Notes under the pieces: model-generated
Told to the model about the DNA's origin: nothing
The model's input: the letters and a program-made list of their open reading frames with translations, nothing else
The model's database searches: none
DNA from: Plastoroseomonas hellenica
Lineage (GTDB): Bacteria; Pseudomonadota; Alphaproteobacteria; Acetobacterales; Acetobacteraceae
Length of the DNA stretch: 64,000 bases
Direction: 5' to 3'
Assembly (NCBI RefSeq): GCF_018129085.1
Contig: NZ_JAAGBB010000011.1
Location: forward strand, 62,001 to 126,000
Part shown: positions 60,789 to 64,000 of the stretch, piece after piece
How positions within the stretch are numbered: the first letter of the stretch is position 1
How the letters are laid out: every line of letters starts with the position of its first letter
Program-made: the position numbers and the translations under genes

Positions 60789-61841
60789 TTGGAAATCGGT
60801 ATCGACAGTTTTGCGATGCTTGTGATCGACCCGAAGACCGGCCATCTGCAGTCCGCCACCGATCGCATGACAAGCGTGCTTGCCGAAGTGGAACTGGCTG
60901 ACAGCGTCGGCCTCGACGTCTTCGGCATGGGAGAGCATCATCGGGAGAATGCGCTCGATTCAGCTCCGGCCGTTATCCTCGCCGCCGCGGCGGCGCGCAC
61001 GAAGACAATCAGGCTGACAAGCGCTGTGGCGGTTATCAGCGCCGCCGACCCGGTGCGCATCTTTCAGGAGTTCGCGACGCTTGACCTTATCTCCAAAGGT
61101 AGGGCGGAACTGGTGGTTGGTCGGGGATCTTTCACCGAAGCCTATCCTCTATTTGGTTACGACCTGCGCGACTATGATGCACTATTCGTCGAAAAGCTCG
61201 ACCTCCTGCTCAAGCTTAACGACGCGCCTCATATCAAATGGCAAGGCCGTTTCCGCCCGCCGCTGAATGGTGAAGGTGTTTATCCTCGCCCGCATCAGGA
61301 CCGGTTACCGGTCTGGCTCGGTGTCGGCGGTACGCCGGAATCCTTCGCCCGCGCCGGTACGCTCGGCTTGCCGCTGATGGTCGCTATCATCGGAGGCAGT
61401 TTCGATCGCTTCCGGCCTCTTGTGGAACTCTACCGGCGCGCCTGGCAGGTTGCAGGTCATCCACTGGTGAAACAGCGGGTCGGTGTCCACGCCATGGGTT
61501 TCGTCGGCGATACCGATGAAGCGGCTCGAGAGGCGTTCTTTCCGGGCTGGCACCAGATGATGTCGGTCGCTGGCAAAGAGCGAGGCTGGCTGCCACCGTC
61601 GCGGGCGCAATTCGAAGCGATGTGCGGCCCTGGTGGAGCTTTCCTGATAGGCACCCCGCAGACGGTCGCCGCCAAGATGCTGGCCGCCAGCAAGGCATTG
61701 GGCGGCGTGTCCCGCATCACGTTCCAGATGAGCACCGCCGCACTTGAAACGGAGGCCATGCGACGATCAATCGAACTGCTCGGCACGAAAGTCGCCCCCG
61801 CCGTCAAGGCGGCGCTTGGCAAGGCATCCCGTCATGGGTGA
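60789..61841 (+). CDS. LLM-class flavin-dependent oxidoreductase
   Basis: 350 residues from a TTG at 60789 with AAAGGA upstream; the ATG at 60782 is in another frame. Luciferase-like TIM barrel: VFGMGEHHRENALDSAPAVILAAAAARTKTIRLTSAVAV (pieces, 44-85), DLISKGRAELVVGRGSF, and WLGVGGTPESFARAG. The group uses FMNH2 or F420 and oxidises diverse substrates. The stop overlaps the start of the glutathione transferase gene by eight bases, so both are co-transcribed. Confidence 0.93.
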   Translation: MEIGIDSFAMLVIDPKTGHLQSATDRMTSVLAEVELADSVGLDVFGMGEHHRENALDSAPAVILAAAAARTKTIRLTSAVAVISAADPVRIFQEFATLDLISKGRAELVVGRGSFTEAYPLFGYDLRDYDALFVEKLDLLLKLNDAPHIKWQGRFRPPLNGEGVYPRPHQDRLPVWLGVGGTPESFARAGTLGLPLMVAIIGGSFDRFRPLVELYRRAWQVAGHPLVKQRVGVHAMGFVGDTDEAAREAFFPGWHQMMSVAGKERGWLPPSRAQFEAMCGPGGAFLIGTPQTVAAKMLAASKALGGVSRITFQMSTAALETEAMRRSIELLGTKVAPAVKAALGKASRHG

Positions 61842-62796
61842 GCTGATCGCCGGCGCCTGGCGACGAGGCGGCCTCGAGAACGTGCTGGCCGAGGGCGAAC
61901 TGCGCCGCCCGCCGTCCATCTTCCGCAACTGGATCACCGCGAACGGCGACGGCCCGTTCCAGGCGGAGCGGAACCGCTATCACCTTTATGTTTCGCTCGC
62001 CTGCCCCTGGGCGCACCGCACACTAATCATGCGCAACCTGAAGGGCCTTACCGATCTGATCGACATCTCGGTGGTTCATTGGCTGATGGGTGAGGATGGC
62101 TGGTCCTTCGATCCCGCCCCCGGCGTGATCCCGGACAGCGTCAACGGCTCCACGTTCCTGCACGAGCTTTACACCATCGCCGATCCGACCTGCACCACCC
62201 GCGTCACCGTGCCCGTGCTCTGGGACAAGGCGACCTCCCGGATCGTCTCCAACGAATCCGCCGATATCCTGCGCATGTTCAACACCGCCTTCGATGGCTG
62301 CGGCGCGACGGCTGGCGACTATTATCCTGCAGAGCATCGCGACGACATCGATGCCGTCAACGAACGCGTGTACCCCACCCTCAACAATGGCGTCTATCGC
62401 TCCGGATTCGCCACGACCCAGGCGGCGTACGAGACGGCCGTGCGCGAGGTATTCGAGGCGCTCGACTGGCTTGAGCAACGCCTGGCGCACCAGCGCTATC
62501 TCATCGGTGGAAGGTTGACCGAGGCCGACATCCGGCTGTTCACGACGCTCGTGCGCTTCGACCCAGTCTATTACGGGCACTTCAAGTGCAACCGCCAGGC
62601 GCTCGCCGAGTACCCGGCACTCTGGGCTTATACGCGCGATATCTATCAGCATGCCGCTGTCCGCCCGACGGTCGATTTCACTCATATCAAAGGCCATTAT
62701 TACGGTAGCCATCCTTGGCTCAATCCAAACCGCATCGTCCCCATCGGCCCCGATCGCGATTTTGACCTTCCCCCTGGGCGCGGCGCCCTGCAATAA
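61834..62796 (+). CDS. Xi-class glutathione transferase (glutathionyl-hydroquinone reductase, YqjG/ECM4-like)
   Basis: 320 residues from the ATG 61834. The active-site motif is SLACPWAHRTLIMRNLKGL with the catalytic Cys of CPWAH (near residue 55); VPVLWDKATSRIVSNESADILRM and the C-terminal domain RYLIGGRLTEADIRLFTTLVRFDPVYYGHFKCN (pieces) are typical. These enzymes reduce glutathionyl-hydroquinones. With azoreductase and OYE nearby, quinone or electrophile detoxification is a coherent reading. Confidence 0.95.
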   Translation: MGELIAGAWRRGGLENVLAEGELRRPPSIFRNWITANGDGPFQAERNRYHLYVSLACPWAHRTLIMRNLKGLTDLIDISVVHWLMGEDGWSFDPAPGVIPDSVNGSTFLHELYTIADPTCTTRVTVPVLWDKATSRIVSNESADILRMFNTAFDGCGATAGDYYPAEHRDDIDAVNERVYPTLNNGVYRSGFATTQAAYETAVREVFEALDWLEQRLAHQRYLIGGRLTEADIRLFTTLVRFDPVYYGHFKCNRQALAEYPALWAYTRDIYQHAAVRPTVDFTHIKGHYYGSHPWLNPNRIVPIGPDRDFDLPPGRGALQ

Positions 62797-63031
62797 CGCC
62801 TGATAAACTGGACTACACCAATCGAGGACGGACGCCTGCGCGCTACGGCGAAAGGTGTCCACAGGGCTGAGATTCCAAGGGCGACAGCGCTTCAATAAGA
62901 GCAGAAGGGTCAGCCGGCGCTCCCGACCAGGTTGTTGGTCACATGGCGATTTCCATGGCTGGACCATCAACGTGGCAAGCGCGCGCCCGCCTAATGGCCG
63001 AGCGCGCGCTCCTGAAGATTATCTTACTCGA
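62797..63031. other. Convergent intergenic region
   Basis: 235 bases between the transferase gene and the converging MFS gene. No gene and no convincing terminator; a small open frame running through it (62855 onward) is a shadow of the MFS gene. Confidence 0.4.
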
Positions 63032-64000
63032 CTAGGCCTGGGACAAATCGACCTTGTATGTCTCCCGGGCGAAGATAAGGCTCAACACGAGGCATGCAGC
63101 GGCGATCCCGACCGGGTAGTAGAGACCGGAGTAGATGTTGCCTGTGGCCGCGACGATCGCGAACGCCGTCGCTGGCAGGAACCCTCCGAACCACGCCGCG
63201 CTCATGTGATAGGGAAACGACATGGCCGTGTAACGAATCCGGGACGGAAACATCTCCATCAGCGAGGTCGTTGTCGGAGCGAACGTCATCGCACCGAAGG
63301 TCAACAGGAGCGAAAGCAGCAGCACGATCACGGGTGCGTTGATATCTGCAGCGGCTGCATTACCGAGGGGGTACAGCTTCTCGGTCAGCGCCGCCATCAA
63401 CTCCCTGTCGAAGCGCGCCTTGTGAGCCGCCGCATCCGGAGCATCGCCGACATAGCCGACAATAACGCGGTCGCCGACCCTAACCTGCGCAATAGCCGCA
63501 TCGCTCGACCTCATGGTCGAGTAGTTCAGGCCGAGCTTAGCCAGGGAGTCGCTGACGACGTCGCAGGAAGAGGTGAACCTCGACGTTCCGAGCGGATTGA
63601 ACTGAAGCGAGCAGTCGTTGCTGTTTGCCGAAATCGAGATGGGATGGTTCTGCTGCGCCCGCTCGAGGGCCGGGTTGCCGTAATGCGTCAGGCCCTGAAA
63701 GACTGGAATCGTGAGCAGGGCCGCCGCCAAGTAACCTGCAATATAGACCGGCTTTCGCCCTATGCGATCCGACAGGCTTCCGAACACGACGTATAGAGGA
63801 ACGGTCAGGACTGTGGCGACGATTAGCATGGTATTCGCGGTCAGCGCCTCTATTCGCAGGACCTTGGTCAGAAAGAACAGCGAATAGAACTGGCCCGTGT
63901 ACCAAATAACGGCCTGGGCAGGCAGAATGCACAAGGCGCCGATGATAATGTACCGGACGTTCTTCCAGTTGCCGAAGGCCTCCGCCAAGGGAGCCTTGGA
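63032..64000 (-). CDS. MFS transporter (metabolite:H+ symporter type), N-terminus outside window
   Basis: The frame is open to the last base; what is seen is the C-terminal 322 residues. Membrane helices at NVRYIIIGALCILPAQAVIWYTG, TVLTVPLYVVFGSLSDRIGRKPVYIAGYL (the MFS loop G-x3-D-R-x-G-R-K), and a final set VIVLLLSLLLTFGAMTF to AAACLVLSLIF. Between them is an extra-cytoplasmic insertion of about 100 residues with two Cys (NDCSLQFNP, TSSCDVVSDSL). The ShiA/ProP-like branch of MFS includes members with this insertion. The substrate is unknown. Confidence 0.88.
   Translation of the reverse strand, partial: SKAPLAEAFGNWKNVRYIIIGALCILPAQAVIWYTGQFYSLFFLTKVLRIEALTANTMLIVATVLTVPLYVVFGSLSDRIGRKPVYIAGYLAAALLTIPVFQGLTHYGNPALERAQQNHPISISANSNDCSLQFNPLGTSRFTSSCDVVSDSLAKLGLNYSTMRSSDAAIAQVRVGDRVIVGYVGDAPDAAAHKARFDRELMAALTEKLYPLGNAAAADINAPVIVLLLSLLLTFGAMTFAPTTTSLMEMFPSRIRYTAMSFPYHMSAAWFGGFLPATAFAIVAATGNIYSGLYYPVGIAAACLVLSLIFARETYKVDLSQA

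Overview
This is a GC-rich stretch from an alphaproteobacterium. The imuA-imuB-dnaE2 cassette, two LexA boxes of the alphaproteobacterial GTTC-N7-GTTC type and a trb/rlx/rdf-style conjugation backbone like that of rhizobial and sphingomonad integrative and conjugative elements (ICEs) all point there. I cannot name the genus. I see no rRNA or tRNA gene, CRISPR array, transposase or integrase.

Layout. 1-1.5 kb: two redox genes (a short-chain dehydrogenase cut by the window start and an NAD(P)-binding reductase). 1.59 kb: a short sequence identical to the end of a typical guaA gene (codons for I-E-W-E-stop, minus strand), a common integration core, so a possible element boundary. 1.9-12.7 kb: a minus-strand defence island with abiEi-abiEii, a PHP/SMC-like ATPase (TrlF-like), qatA-qatB-qatC-qatD, and a fifth overlapping gene with a HEPN-type R-x4-H motif. 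12.85-21.7 kb: a DNA-damage block with LexA box, imuA-imuB-dnaE2, a GHKL ATPase fused to a PD-(D/E)XK-like nuclease domain, and two divergent SRAP genes sharing a second LexA box. 21.8-31 kb: ICE accessory backbone (DUF932, a large ParB-like protein, Toprim, DUF2493, DUF736, small and membrane proteins) with one minus-strand cargo gene. 30.6-32.5 kb: transfer regulators: an XRE repressor, a QseM-like DUF2285 protein, an FseA-like activator split by a +1 frameshift, and an AlpA/RdfS-like protein. 32.5-41.2 kb: repA with iterons, parA, traF, lytic transglycosylase, oriT, relaxase and coupling protein. 41.3-51.1 kb: trbBCDEJKLFGI. 51.2-64 kb: cargo or chromosome with three LysR regulators, a decayed LysR fragment and many flavin- or glutathione-dependent enzymes (old yellow enzyme, azoreductase, FMN reductase, luciferase-like oxidoreductase, glutathionyl-hydroquinone reductase), ending in an MFS transporter cut by the window.

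How the parts work together. The backbone encodes a self-transferable element: the DUF2285 regulators would control an excision/replication/transfer operon that starts with the RdfS-like gene; RepA, iterons and ParA would keep the excised circle; the relaxase acts at the oriT just upstream of its gene; TraG couples the DNA to the Trb type IV secretion channel. The defence island and SOS mutagenesis genes would be carried alongside. The most novel signals are two separate pairs of leader sequences whose stems show compensatory base changes between copies: one pair precedes the DUF932 and ParB-like genes, the other precedes the DUF2493 and DUF736 genes. They look like undescribed cis-regulatory RNA elements of this ICE family. 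The five-gene Qat operon, the GHKL-nuclease fusion and the degenerate SRAP paralogue are the other main points of interest.
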